A DNA stretch of 36,318 bases from the NCBI GenBank assembly GCA_030038095.1, contig JASHPK010000047.1:1-36318 (forward strand), given 5' to 3'. Each line of letters begins with the position of its first letter. Position 1 is the first letter of the stretch. Source of the stretch: Thermoplasmata archaeon (GTDB taxonomy: Archaea > Thermoplasmatota > Thermoplasmata > Lutacidiplasmatales > UBA184). The notes beneath the pieces were generated by a model. The model was given only the letters and a program-made list of their open reading frames with translations, made no database searches and was not told the origin of the DNA. The position numbers and the translations under genes are program-made. Below are positions 1 to 8,354 of this stretch, in pieces.

Positions 1-432
1 AACCGTCGGGGCCGGCTGCACTCGATCGACCGACCGACGTTCCAGCAGGGTCCGAGCTTCCACCCGAAGGAGTCGCCGGTGACGTTGCCGCCCGGTGAGG
101 CGAGCGGGTGGGCGATCCCGCCGGTGTTGCGACGCGGCTGGGACCTGCGGCTCGGCGCGAGCGAAGCGCTCCTCCCGGGCCTGCTCGAGGAGCTCCCCTC
201 GGTGGGGATCTTCCTGCACGACAGTCTCCACACGCCCGCCCATCTGACCTTCGAGCTCGAGACGGTCCGGCCGAAGCTCGTTCCGGGGGCGGTCGTGCTC
301 GCGGACAACACCGCGTGGACCGGGACCTCCTTCCCCCGATTCGCCCGGAAGCTCGGGGTACCGGTCGTGCCCCGGGGAAGCAGCGATCTGGTCGGCCTCC
401 GGACGCCGAGGAGCCGTCCCCCGGGCTTATAG
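1..432 (+). CDS. Class I SAM-dependent methyltransferase, C-terminal part (5' truncated by window edge)
   Basis: The frame is open from base 1 and stops at TAG 430-432, so only the last 143 residues are present and the true start lies upstream. The visible part has a G-x-LHSID strand-2 acid motif near the edge, which in this fold binds the ribose of SAM, then a GWAIP segment, FLHDSLHT, and LVPGAVVLADN followed by a Trp and a FxxFA helix. This order (HDS-H-T, then pGG-like turn and DN) is the pattern of Methyltransf_24-type class I methyltransferases. The substrate cannot be told from the C-terminal half. It ends 24 bases before the mutase gene, and the TATA box of that gene overlaps its stop codon, so the two are probably separate transcripts. 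Confidence 0.7.
   Translation, partial: NRRGRLHSIDRPTFQQGPSFHPKESPVTLPPGEASGWAIPPVLRRGWDLRLGASEALLPGLLEELPSVGIFLHDSLHTPAHLTFELETVRPKLVPGAVVLADNTAWTGTSFPRFARKLGVPVVPRGSSDLVGLRTPRSRPPGL
426..432 (+). promoter_or_regulatory. TATA box of the acyl-CoA mutase gene
   Basis: CTTATAG is centred about 28 bases before the ATG at 457, the spacing expected for a leaderless archaeal transcript. It coincides with the stop codon of the upstream methyltransferase gene. Confidence 0.5.
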
Positions 433-456
433 CGCCCGGGGAGCTCTGAGCTGCCG

Positions 457-2169
457 ATGGCGAGCCGCTCGAGCGTCCCGCCGGCCTCGGGGCGAGCGCC
501 CCCCTCGGCCGACGACCCCGTCGAGGAGGCGAAGGCCCGCTGGGAGGCCGAGACGCTCACGCCGGCCCTCGCGAAGGGACCCGAGCGCAAGGAGAAGTTC
601 CGCACGCTTGGCGGCATCCCGATCGATCGGATCTATACCCCGCGCTCGCCCCGCTCGGGGTTCGACCGGATCGGCTACCCCGGCCAGTACCCGTTCACGC
701 GGGGGATCCACCCCACGATGTACCGGGGCCGCGTCTGGTCGATGCGGATGTTCTCGGGCTTCGGCTCGCCCGAGGACACCAACCGTCGGTTCCGCTACCT
801 CCTCAAGCACGGCGAGTCCGGCCTCTCGATCGCGTTCGACGACCCGACCCTCTACGGGATCGACGCGGACGACCCCGAGGCGCTCGGCGAGGTGGGAAAG
901 TGCGGCGTGAACGTGAGCTCGCTCGACGACATGACGCGGCTCCTCGCCGGGATCCCGCTCGACGAGGTGACGACGTCGATGACCATCAACGCGCCCGCGA
1001 ACATCCTCTGGGGGATGTACCTCCTCGCGGGGGACGCGTCGGGGGTCCCGTCCTCGAAGCTCGGAGGGACGACCCAGAACGACATCCTGAAGGAGTACAT
1101 CGCCCAGAAGGAGTTCCTCTATCCCCCGCGCCCGGCGCTCCGTCTCGTCATCGACACGATCGAGTACGGCACGAAGCACACGCCGCGCTGGAACCCGGTC
1201 TCGATCTCGGGCTACCACATCCGCGAGGCCGGTTCCACCGCGGCCCAGGAGCTCGCGTTCACGCTCGCGAACGGCCGGACCTACGTGGCGGAATCGAAGG
1301 CCCGGGGGCTCGATGTCGACGACTTCGCCCCCCGCCTCTCCTTCTTCTTCAATTCGCACAACGACTTCTTCGAGGAGATCGCGAAGTTCCGCGCCGCCCG
1401 GAGGATCTGGGCCCGCGTCATGCGCGACGAGTTCGGCGCGAAGCGGGAGCGGTCGATGTGGCTGCGCTTCCACACCCAGACGGCGGGTTGCTCCTGCACC
1501 GCCCAGCAGCCCGAGCTCAACGTCGTCCGCACGACCGTCCAGGCGCTCGCCGGGGTGCTCGGCGGCACGCAGTCGCTGCACACGAACTCCTACGATGAGG
1601 CGCTCCAGCTCCCGAGCGAGGACGCGGTGCGGATCGCGCTCCGGACCCAGCAGATCCTCGCCCACGAGACCGGGGTCGCCGACGCGGTCGACCCGTTCGG
1701 CGGGAGCTACTACGTCGAGTGGCTCACGGACGCGCTCGAGGAGGAGGCCCAGCGCTACTTCGACCGGATCGACGCGCTCGGCGGCGTGGTGGCCGGCATC
1801 GAGCGCGGGTTCTTCCAGCGCGAGATCCAGGAGGCGTCGTTCCGCTACCAGCGCGCGGTCGAGTCGGGCGAAGAGAAGATCGTCGGGGTGAACGCCTACA
1901 CGGTCGACGCCCCGATCAAGGTCCCCCGCCTCCGGATCTCCGAGGAGGCCCGCCGCCTCCAGTCGCGGCGCCTCCGGGTGCTGCGCGCCCGTCGGGATGC
2001 GAAGCGGCACGCGGTCGCCCTCGACCGGCTGCGCACCGTCGCGTCGACCGAGGAGAAGAACACCATGCCCGCGGTCTTGGACGCCCTCCGCGCGAAGGCG
2101 ACCCTCGGCGAGATCGTGCACGCCTTCCAGGACGTCTTCGGCCGGTACCGGGAGCGGTCGACCTACTGA
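457..2169 (+). CDS. mcmA1: Methylmalonyl-CoA mutase-type acyl-CoA mutase, large (catalytic) subunit
   Basis: Coenzyme B12-dependent carbon-skeleton mutase; the TIM-barrel subunit that interconverts methylmalonyl-CoA and succinyl-CoA in the archaeal/Bacillus-type two-subunit enzyme. At 570 residues it carries the barrel but no C-terminal B12-binding domain, which must come from a separate small subunit not present here. Diagnostic segments are MYRGRVWSMRMFSGFG (about 88-103), SISGYHIREAG, FAPRLSFFF, FHTQTAG (followed by TAQQ) and GGTQSLHTNS (about 368-377). Phe99 sits where classical bacterial methylmalonyl-CoA mutases have Tyr (RQYAGF); Phe is also found in isobutyryl-CoA mutases and in archaeal homologues, so the substrate is not certain. 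The ATG at 457 gives a Pro/Ser-rich N-terminal extension of about 20 residues. folC starts 30 bases downstream, probably in the same transcript. Confidence 0.88.
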   Translation: MASRSSVPPASGRAPPSADDPVEEAKARWEAETLTPALAKGPERKEKFRTLGGIPIDRIYTPRSPRSGFDRIGYPGQYPFTRGIHPTMYRGRVWSMRMFSGFGSPEDTNRRFRYLLKHGESGLSIAFDDPTLYGIDADDPEALGEVGKCGVNVSSLDDMTRLLAGIPLDEVTTSMTINAPANILWGMYLLAGDASGVPSSKLGGTTQNDILKEYIAQKEFLYPPRPALRLVIDTIEYGTKHTPRWNPVSISGYHIREAGSTAAQELAFTLANGRTYVAESKARGLDVDDFAPRLSFFFNSHNDFFEEIAKFRAARRIWARVMRDEFGAKRERSMWLRFHTQTAGCSCTAQQPELNVVRTTVQALAGVLGGTQSLHTNSYDEALQLPSEDAVRIALRTQQILAHETGVADAVDPFGGSYYVEWLTDALEEEAQRYFDRIDALGGVVAGIERGFFQREIQEASFRYQRAVESGEEKIVGVNAYTVDAPIKVPRLRISEEARRLQSRRLRVLRARRDAKRHAVALDRLRTVASTEEKNTMPAVLDALRAKATLGEIVHAFQDVFGRYRERSTY

Positions 2170-2199
2170 GCCCGAGGCGCTCGCCCCCGGAAGACGACG

Positions 2200-3615
2200 A
2201 TGGGAACGACCGGCTCCGCGCCCCCGCCGCCCCCGGTCCGCGACCGGTATCGCGAGACGCTCGAGGGGCTCTTTCGGCGCCGCCGCTTCGGCCTGCGGCC
2301 GGGGCTCGACGTGATCCAGGCGCTCCTCGCGGGGCTCGACCATCCCGAACGTCGCTATCCCTCGCTCCACGTCACGGGCAGCAAGGGCAAGGGCTCGGTC
2401 GGCGCGATGGCCCAGGCGATCCTCTCGGAGCACGGACTCCGGACCGGCCTCTTCACCTCCCCCCACCTCGCGAGCTTCCGGGAGCGGATCCGCCTCGACC
2501 GCCGGCTGATCGACCCCGAGTCGATCGTGGACGGCGTCGCCCGGATCGACGCGACGGCGGACCGGCTCGAGCGGGCGGGAACGATCGATCATCCCCCGAC
2601 GTTCTTCGAGACCACCACCGCGCTCGGCCTCGACTGGTTCGCTCGCGAGGGGGCCGACGCCGCGGTCGTCGAGGTCGGGATCGGCGGCCGCCTCGACGCG
2701 ACGAACGTGCTCGATGCCCGGGTCGGCGTCGTGACGACGATCGAGCTCGAGCACACCGACCTCCTCGGTCCCACCCTCGGGGCGATCGCGCGGGAGAAGT
2801 CCGGGATCCTCCACCCGGGGATGACCGGGGTCATCGGGGAGCTTCCGGAGGAGGCGCTCGCGGTCGTAACCGCCGAGGCGACGCGCGTGGGGGTCCCGCT
2901 CTGGAGATTCGGCACCGAGATCCGCGTCGAGGACCGAGCGCTCGCGCCCGACGGCCAGACGTTCACCGTGCGGATCCCGGGCGCCCGGTTCGACGGGCTG
3001 CATCTTCGCCTCCTCGGACGGTTCCAGCCCGCGAACGCGGCGCTCGCGATCGCCGCGACCGCTCGCTTCCTCGCCCACCTCGGGCGGGCGCTCGATCCCG
3101 AGGCGGTCGGCCGGGGCCTCGAGCGCGTCGAGTGGCCGGGCCGGCTCGAGCGGGTCGCCGAACGTCCCGAGCTCTACTACGACGTCGCGCACACTCCCGA
3201 GAGCGCCCGGGCGGTGGCGCAGAGCCTCGCGGAGATCAGCCCGCTCGCCGATCCGTCGGAGAGCGCGATCGTGTTCGGCTCGCTCGCCGGAAAGGAAGTG
3301 GAGCGGATCCTCGACGCCCTCGCCCCGCTCGCCCGCACCCTCGTGGTCGTGCCAATCCGCTCCGAGCGCGGCCTGCCCCCGGACGACATCCGGATCCGCG
3401 CCGCGGGCCGGTTCCCGAGGGTCGTTGTCGCGACCAACGCCCGCGAAGGTCTTCGGCTCGCGCGCGCGGCGACGGGACCCGACGGCCTCACCCTCGCGAT
3501 CGGGAGCGACTACCTCATCGGCGAGCTCGTCCGCGATCCCAATCGGGCGAGCGAAGAACCCGACCTTTCCGACCCCGGGGTGACCGGCCCCGTTCCGAAG
3601 GGGCGAGTCCCTTGA
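2200..3615 (+). CDS. folC: Folylpolyglutamate synthase / dihydrofolate synthase (Mur ligase family)
   Basis: ATP-dependent ligase adding glutamate to folates (and possibly making dihydrofolate from dihydropteroate). Mur-ligase features in order: P-loop TGSKGKGS (59-66), FTSPHLASFRERI, the central-domain strand VVEVGIGGRLDATN with the catalytic carboxylate, REKSGI (carbamylated-Lys region), and a C-terminal ligase domain with YDVAHTPES (His331), the position that is GAHNP in bacteria and DGAHTAES in eukaryotic FPGS. At 471 residues it is a little longer than bacterial FolC (about 420-440), with a short unconserved tail. The ATG at 2200 follows a weak GGAAGA ribosome-binding sequence; no TATA box is visible in the 30-base gap, so it is likely cotranscribed with the mutase gene. 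FolC is patchy in archaea and implies folate rather than only methanopterin-type cofactors. Confidence 0.9.
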   Translation: MGTTGSAPPPPPVRDRYRETLEGLFRRRRFGLRPGLDVIQALLAGLDHPERRYPSLHVTGSKGKGSVGAMAQAILSEHGLRTGLFTSPHLASFRERIRLDRRLIDPESIVDGVARIDATADRLERAGTIDHPPTFFETTTALGLDWFAREGADAAVVEVGIGGRLDATNVLDARVGVVTTIELEHTDLLGPTLGAIAREKSGILHPGMTGVIGELPEEALAVVTAEATRVGVPLWRFGTEIRVEDRALAPDGQTFTVRIPGARFDGLHLRLLGRFQPANAALAIAATARFLAHLGRALDPEAVGRGLERVEWPGRLERVAERPELYYDVAHTPESARAVAQSLAEISPLADPSESAIVFGSLAGKEVERILDALAPLARTLVVVPIRSERGLPPDDIRIRAAGRFPRVVVATNAREGLRLARAATGPDGLTLAIGSDYLIGELVRDPNRASEEPDLSDPGVTGPVPKGRVP

Positions 3616-3638
3616 GCCGATCCTCGGGCCGCGCGTCG

Positions 3639-4469
3639 ATGGACTGGGAGGCCGTCCTCGACCGGCTCTCGGCGTTCTACCGGACGGGGGACTGGCGCAC
3701 GCCGTACCTGCGCGACCATGCGGAGAACCCGTTCCAGGTGCTCGTCGGGACGATCCTCTCCCAGCGGACCCGGGACGAGAACACCGACGTCGCGAACGCG
3801 CGGCTCTTCGCCGCCTATCCCGACGCCCCGTCGCTGGCCCGCGCGTCGCCCGGCGAGATCGAGCCGCTCATCCGGGCGACGGGGTTCTACCGGACGAAGG
3901 CGCGCGCAATCCACGAGACCGCCCGCCAGATCCTGGACCGGTTCGCCGGCGAGGTGCCCCGGACCCTCGCGGAGCTCCTGAGCCTCCCCGGGGTCGGGCC
4001 GAAGACCGCGAACTGCGTCCTGGTCTTCGGCTACGGCCTCCCCGCGATCCCGGTCGACACCCACGTCCACCGGATCGCGAACCGCCTCGGCGTCGTGCGG
4101 ACCCGCACGCCCGAGGCGACCGAGCTCGCCCTCCGGGCGGCGGTCGACCCGAAGTACTGGATCCCCCTCAACCCGCTCCTCGTTCAGCACGGGCAGAACG
4201 TCTGCCGGCCGATCCGGCCGAAGTGCGGGGCGTGCCCGATCGCCGACCTCTGCGCGACCGGGATCGCGCTCAAGGAGGGCCGGAGGCCGCCGCGCGACGA
4301 GGATCGTCCCCGGCGGCGGCGCGCGAGGCCGGGAGCGCGAAGAGCGCGAGCAAGGTCGAGACCGCGACGAGCGGCAGGACCTCCCAGGCGAGGCCGTAGG
4401 ATCGCGTCTCCACGATCCAGCCGAACAGGAACGAGACCCCGGCGCCGCCCGCGAGCTGGATCGAGTTGA
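3639..4469 (+). CDS. nth: Endonuclease III-type DNA glycosylase/AP lyase, with an odd C-terminal tail
   Basis: HhH-GPD DNA glycosylase that removes oxidised pyrimidines and cleaves the abasic site. The helix-hairpin-helix LPGVGPKTAN contains the catalytic Lys122, and VDTHVHR contains the catalytic Asp140; their 18-residue spacing equals that of E. coli Lys120/Asp138. A [4Fe-4S] site follows as Cys189-x6-Cys196-x2-Cys199-x5-Cys205. The domain is complete by about residue 215, but the frame continues for about 60 Arg/Pro-rich residues to TGA 4467-4469, running 200 bases antisense into the MFS gene. That tail looks like shadow translation, so the original stop may be lost by mutation or sequence error near 4270. 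The start chosen is ATG 3639; a TTG at 3612 overlapping the folC stop (TTGA) is an alternative. Confidence 0.9.
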   Translation: MDWEAVLDRLSAFYRTGDWRTPYLRDHAENPFQVLVGTILSQRTRDENTDVANARLFAAYPDAPSLARASPGEIEPLIRATGFYRTKARAIHETARQILDRFAGEVPRTLAELLSLPGVGPKTANCVLVFGYGLPAIPVDTHVHRIANRLGVVRTRTPEATELALRAAVDPKYWIPLNPLLVQHGQNVCRPIRPKCGACPIADLCATGIALKEGRRPPRDEDRPRRRRARPGARRARARSRPRRAAGPPRRGRRIASPRSSRTGTRPRRRPRAGSS

Positions 4470-5544
4470 ACAGGCCGATCCCGAGCGGGATCTCCTCGGA
4501 GGGCAGCTCCCGCCAGTAGTGCGGGAGGACGTACATCACGGCGTAGACGATCCCGTACCCGAAGGAGAAGGCGCAGCCGATGGCGATCGCCGCGGCGAGC
4601 CCGGCGATGGGGAGCAGCGCGATCATCACCGCGCCCAGGACCGCCGCCAGGGCGAGCTGGGTCCGATGGTTGCGGAACCGCTCGGCGAAGTACCCGCCCA
4701 CGGGACCGCCCGCCACGCTCGGGAGGACGAACATCATCCCGACCACCCCCGCGAGGAGGATCGACCAGTCCCGTACGCTCTCCCCCCAGGGCACGATGAA
4801 CTGACCGGTCGCGAACGTCGCCCCCTCGTAGCCGATGAAGGCGATGCCGATCGCCCAGACGCCCCGGAAGCGGAGGGCGGTCGGGATCCCCGAACGACGC
4901 GGGCGCTCCGCCGGCGGGCCCCCGGCGGCGCGTGGGATCGCCGCGAGTCCGAGGAGGGTGAGGGCGCCGAGCAGGACGCCGCCGAACAGGATCGCCCCCC
5001 GCCACCCAAGCGGCGGCACGAGCACGGCGGTGCCGACGATCCCGAGGGCCGCCCCGAGGCTGAACGCCGAGCTGAAGGTGCCCACCGGCACGCCCCGGTG
5101 CCCTTGCGGGTAGAGACTGCCGACAAGGCCGATCGCCGGCGAGAAGAACAGGGCCGCCCCGACCCCGCTCGCGAGCCTCAAGGCAACGAGGATGGCGAAC
5201 GAGGGGCTGAGCGCGCTCGCGATGCCCCCGGCCGCGAGCAGCCCGACCCCCCAGAGCGAGACCGACCGGGGTCCGTAGTGGCGCGCGAGGAGACCGGCGG
5301 GGACCTGGAAGAGTCCCGCCCCGACCAGGAAGGCGGCGACGAGGATCCCCCAGTCCTCGGGGCCGACGTGGAACGTCGAGCCGATCTCGGGGAGCGCCGG
5401 GCCGACCGAGAACCAGTTGTACGCGTAGCCGACGCGGAGCGCGATCAGGACGAGCGTCGAGCGCGTGACGGCGCGGGGCCCGATCGCCGCGGCGACGGCG
5501 GGGACCCCGGATCCGTCTTGCTCGCGAGCTCCGCCTGACGACAA
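4270..5544 (-). CDS. Major facilitator superfamily permease
   Basis: Polytopic membrane transporter of about 424 residues with some 12 hydrophobic segments. The first helix (LIALRVGYAYNWFSVGPALP) and the loop GLLARHYGPRSVSLWG between helices 2 and 3, a variant of the MFS GxLaDrxGrr motif, identify the superfamily. A central Pro/Arg-rich loop (GGPPAERPRRSG) separates the two six-helix halves. The substrate is unknown. The start is uncertain: no ATG or GTG lies near the first helix, and TTG at 5544 is the nearest start codon compatible with the shared promoter at 5589-5596; the ATG at 5622 would overlap the first codon of alaS. The 3' end converges on and overlaps the nth gene by 200 bases. Confidence 0.82.
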   Translation of the reverse strand: MSSGGAREQDGSGVPAVAAAIGPRAVTRSTLVLIALRVGYAYNWFSVGPALPEIGSTFHVGPEDWGILVAAFLVGAGLFQVPAGLLARHYGPRSVSLWGVGLLAAGGIASALSPSFAILVALRLASGVGAALFFSPAIGLVGSLYPQGHRGVPVGTFSSAFSLGAALGIVGTAVLVPPLGWRGAILFGGVLLGALTLLGLAAIPRAAGGPPAERPRRSGIPTALRFRGVWAIGIAFIGYEGATFATGQFIVPWGESVRDWSILLAGVVGMMFVLPSVAGGPVGGYFAERFRNHRTQLALAAVLGAVMIALLPIAGLAAAIAIGCAFSFGYGIVYAVMYVLPHYWRELPSEEIPLGIGLFNSIQLAGGAGVSFLFGWIVETRSYGLAWEVLPLVAVSTLLALFALPASRAAAGDDPRRAAASGPP

Positions 5545-5588
5545 CGGACCACCGGCCCAGATCCGGCGGAGTTCACACCGCCCAAACG

Positions 5589-5596
5589 ACTTAAGT
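5589..5596. promoter_or_regulatory. Palindromic TATA box shared by alaS and the divergent MFS gene
   Basis: ACTTAAGT is a perfect palindrome centred 28 bases before the alaS ATG (leaderless spacing) and 49 bases before the proposed TTG of the MFS gene, where it would give a leader of about 20 nt. It is the only AT-rich element in the divergent gap. Confidence 0.5.
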
Positions 5597-5620
5597 CCGA
5601 AGGGGCGTCGGCGGCGCGAC

Positions 5621-8191
5621 ATGGACCCTTCGGAGTACGACCTCGCCTTCTTCCATCGAGAAGGGTTCCATCGCCGCGACTGCGCGGGATGCGGCCGGGC
5701 CTTTTGGACCCTCGGAGACCACGATCGTTGCCAGGAGGCTCCCTGCCGGGAGTACGGGTTCATCGGCCACCCGATCTTCGGCCGATCGTACGGACTTCGC
5801 GAGATGCGGGAAGCGTACCTGCGCTTCTTCGAGACCCGCGGCCACACCCGGCTGCGCCGCTACCCGACGGTCGCCCGCTGGCGGAACGACGTGTTCTTCA
5901 CGCAAGCGTCGATCTACGACTTCCAGCCGTGGGTCACGAGCGGGGCGATCCCCCCGCCCGCGAACCCCCTCACGATCAGCCAGCCGAGCCTCCGGTTCAT
6001 CGACCTCGAGGAGGTCGGCCGGAGCGGCCGTCATTTCACCCTCTTCGAAATGATGGCCCACCACGCCTTCAACCGCCCCGACCACGAGGTCTACTTCAAG
6101 GACCGGTGCACGGAGCTCTGCCACGAGCTCCTCGTCGGGGAGCTCCAGCTCGACCCGCGCGCGATCACCTACAAGGAGGAGGAGTGGGAAGGCGGGGGCA
6201 ACCTCGGCCCGTCGTTGAGCGTGGGCGCCTCGGGTGTCGAGCTCGCGACGCTCGTCTTCATGGAGTACATCCGCGACGGCGACCGCCTCAAGGCGATGCC
6301 CCTCACGGTCGTCGATACCGGCTACGGGCTCGAGCGGTTCACCTGGGCGAGCCAGGGAACGAAGACCGCGTACGAGGCGGTGTTCGGCTCGGCGTACGAC
6401 GAGCTCCGCCGGACCTTCCCGCCCCGCGAGGCGGCGATCCTGCTCGACCACGCCCGCGCGCTGAACTTCATGCTCACGGACGGCGTCGTGCCGTCCAACA
6501 GCAAGGAGGGGTACTTCGCCCGCCTGCTCGTCCGGCGAGCGCTCCGTCTCCTCGCGAAGGCCCCGGAGGCCCCCGAGCTCGTCGCGCTGCTCGACCGATC
6601 CGCGCGCGAGCTCGCCCACGACTTCCCCGAGCTCGGGATGCACCGGGAGGACCTCCACCGGGTCGTCGTGGCCGAGATCGAGCGGTTCGGGGAGGCGGTC
6701 GAACGCGCCCGTCAGACGATCCACCGGTACGACGAGCGCATGCGCTCGACCGGCGGGAAGGTCACGCCCGACGATCTCCTCCAGTGGTACGACTCCCTCG
6801 GCGTTCCGCCCGACCTGGCCGTCGAGGAGCTCTCCGATCCGCCCGCGATCCCGGACGACTTCTACCGGCAGGTCGCGGCCCGGCACGAGTGCGAGGCCCC
6901 GACCTCCGACTACGTGGAGGCGACCGAGGGGCTCCCCGACATCCCCGGCAGCGTCCCGCCGACGGAGGTCCTGTACTACCTCGATCCGTACACAGTCGCC
7001 TTCGACGCCCACGTGGTCTGGGCCGGCGGCCCGTTCGTCGTTCTCGACCGGACGTACTTCTATCCGACCGGCGGCGGGCAGGTCACCGACCGGGGCCACC
7101 TCGGCGATCTCGAGGTCGTGGAGGTCGACCGCCGGGGCCCTTGGGTCCTCCACCGCCTCGAGCGCCCGGCCCCGTTCCACGTCGGGGACCGGGTCCACGG
7201 CCGGATCGACCCGGCCCGGCGGACGCAACTGATGCAGCACCACACGGCGACCCATCTGCTCAACGGCGCGCTCCGAGAGGTCCTCGGTCCCCACGTCTGG
7301 CAGACCGGCGCGTACAAGGGCCCCGAGGCGGCCCGCATCGATGTCACCCACTATCGACCCCTCTCCAAGGAGGAGCTCCACAAGGTCGAGCGTCGGGTGA
7401 ACGAGATCGTCCGGGAAGACCGTCGGGTGAAGAGCTACTTCGAGGCCCGCGGCGAAGCGGAGCGACGCTTCGGCTTCACCCTCTACCAGGGGGGGGCCGT
7501 CCCGGGCCGGGAACTCAGGATCGTCGAGATCGAGGGCTTCGACGTCGAGGCGTGCGGCGGGACGCACTGCACCCACACGAGCGAGGTCGGCGCGATCGGG
7601 ATCCTCGAAGTCGATCGGATCCAGGACGGGGTCGTGCGCCTCACCTTCGTGAGCGGCGAGCGGGCCCTGGACGTTCGCGAGGAGCACGAGGAGATCCTGC
7701 GTGAGGCGGCCCGTCGGCTCGGGGTCCCCGTGCCGAAGCTCCCGGACGGGATCGACCGCCTCCTCGGCGAGGTCGAGGAGACCCGTCGGGTCGCCCGGGA
7801 ACGTCGGAAGGAGGACCTCGGGGCGATCGCCGCCCGGCTCGAGGCGACGGAGGGGGCCGGCGAGAAGGCCGGTGACGTGACCCTCTTCGTCGGGGAGTTC
7901 GAGCTCGACCGCAATGGGCTGATGGAGCTCTCGCGACTCCTGACGCGCTCGGCGAACCGGGTGGCGATCCTCGCCGGGGAGACGGAGGGACGCGGCACGC
8001 TGTTCATCGGCTCCACCGCCTCGGGGGTGCCGGCCCGGTCGGTCGCCGAGGCCGCCCGGCCGGCGTTCGACGGCAAGGGAGGCGGGAATCCCTCCGCCGC
8101 CACCGTCGTCGGTGAGCCCGGCGCCCCGCTCGCCGCGGCGCTCGAGGCCGCGCGGAAGGCCGCGCGGGGCCTCGCCCTGGCGACCGGGTAG
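5621..8191 (+). CDS. alaS: Alanyl-tRNA synthetase, archaeal type
   Basis: Charges tRNA-Ala with alanine and edits mischarged Ser/Gly. The 856-residue protein starts with the archaeal N-terminal zinc-ribbon-like extension (CAGCGRAFWTLGDHDRC, about 22-38), then the class II core (ARWRNDVFFTQASI, FQPWVTSGA, TISQPSLRF, FEMMAHHAFN, DTGYGLERFTW). The editing domain has both metal motifs, HTATH (541-545) and CGGTH (645-649), preceded by the TGGGQ loop of the beta-barrel domain. The C-terminal C-Ala domain ends with DGKGGGNPSAATVVG. ATG 5621 is chosen because it lies 28 bases after the TATA box and homologues begin shortly before the Cys-rich motif; the frame is open further upstream but without similarity. 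It is transcribed divergently from the MFS gene. Confidence 0.96.
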   Translation: MDPSEYDLAFFHREGFHRRDCAGCGRAFWTLGDHDRCQEAPCREYGFIGHPIFGRSYGLREMREAYLRFFETRGHTRLRRYPTVARWRNDVFFTQASIYDFQPWVTSGAIPPPANPLTISQPSLRFIDLEEVGRSGRHFTLFEMMAHHAFNRPDHEVYFKDRCTELCHELLVGELQLDPRAITYKEEEWEGGGNLGPSLSVGASGVELATLVFMEYIRDGDRLKAMPLTVVDTGYGLERFTWASQGTKTAYEAVFGSAYDELRRTFPPREAAILLDHARALNFMLTDGVVPSNSKEGYFARLLVRRALRLLAKAPEAPELVALLDRSARELAHDFPELGMHREDLHRVVVAEIERFGEAVERARQTIHRYDERMRSTGGKVTPDDLLQWYDSLGVPPDLAVEELSDPPAIPDDFYRQVAARHECEAPTSDYVEATEGLPDIPGSVPPTEVLYYLDPYTVAFDAHVVWAGGPFVVLDRTYFYPTGGGQVTDRGHLGDLEVVEVDRRGPWVLHRLERPAPFHVGDRVHGRIDPARRTQLMQHHTATHLLNGALREVLGPHVWQTGAYKGPEAARIDVTHYRPLSKEELHKVERRVNEIVREDRRVKSYFEARGEAERRFGFTLYQGGAVPGRELRIVEIEGFDVEACGGTHCTHTSEVGAIGILEVDRIQDGVVRLTFVSGERALDVREEHEEILREAARRLGVPVPKLPDGIDRLLGEVEETRRVARERRKEDLGAIAARLEATEGAGEKAGDVTLFVGEFELDRNGLMELSRLLTRSANRVAILAGETEGRGTLFIGSTASGVPARSVAEAARPAFDGKGGGNPSAATVVGEPGAPLAAALEAARKAARGLALATG

Positions 8192-8320
8192 GCCAGAGCG
8201 TCCGGGTCCGGGTCGGACCGCTCCTTCCCCCAGCTCCGGGCCGCCAGTGCGTGCGAAAGCTTTACTTTCCGAGCCTTCCCATCAAGGCCACGGGATACCA
8301 CATGGAACGGCGTTCACCGC

Positions 8321-8330
8321 ACTTTTTGCA
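8321..8330 (+). promoter_or_regulatory. Probable TATA box of the KaiC-like ATPase gene
   Basis: ACTTTTTGCA is centred about 29 bases before ATG 8355. A second AT-rich patch, CTTTACTTTCC near 8262, could be the alaS transcription end or an upstream promoter. The 163-base gap between alaS and this gene holds nothing else recognisable. Confidence 0.4.
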
Positions 8331-8354
8331 GGGTCCGCGCTCCATCGACTCAAC

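Noticed and set aside
427-3192. Very long open frame on the minus strand opposite the mutase and folC genes
   Set aside because: Its product is Arg/Asp/Glu/Val-rich low-complexity with no motifs, and both sense genes are well-supported families. It is a GC-driven shadow, like those at 5591-7687, 18826-20268 and 28090-30474.
1719-3638. N-terminal extension of the nth frame across folC
   Set aside because: Translation upstream of 3639 (or 3612) is Arg/Pro-rich and antisensical to FolC coding; Nth homologues start near MDWEAVLDRL.
5545-5847. Longer MFS protein starting at ATG 5622 or 5847
   Set aside because: It would overlap the alaS coding region and cross the only promoter; the extra residues are not hydrophobic or family-like.
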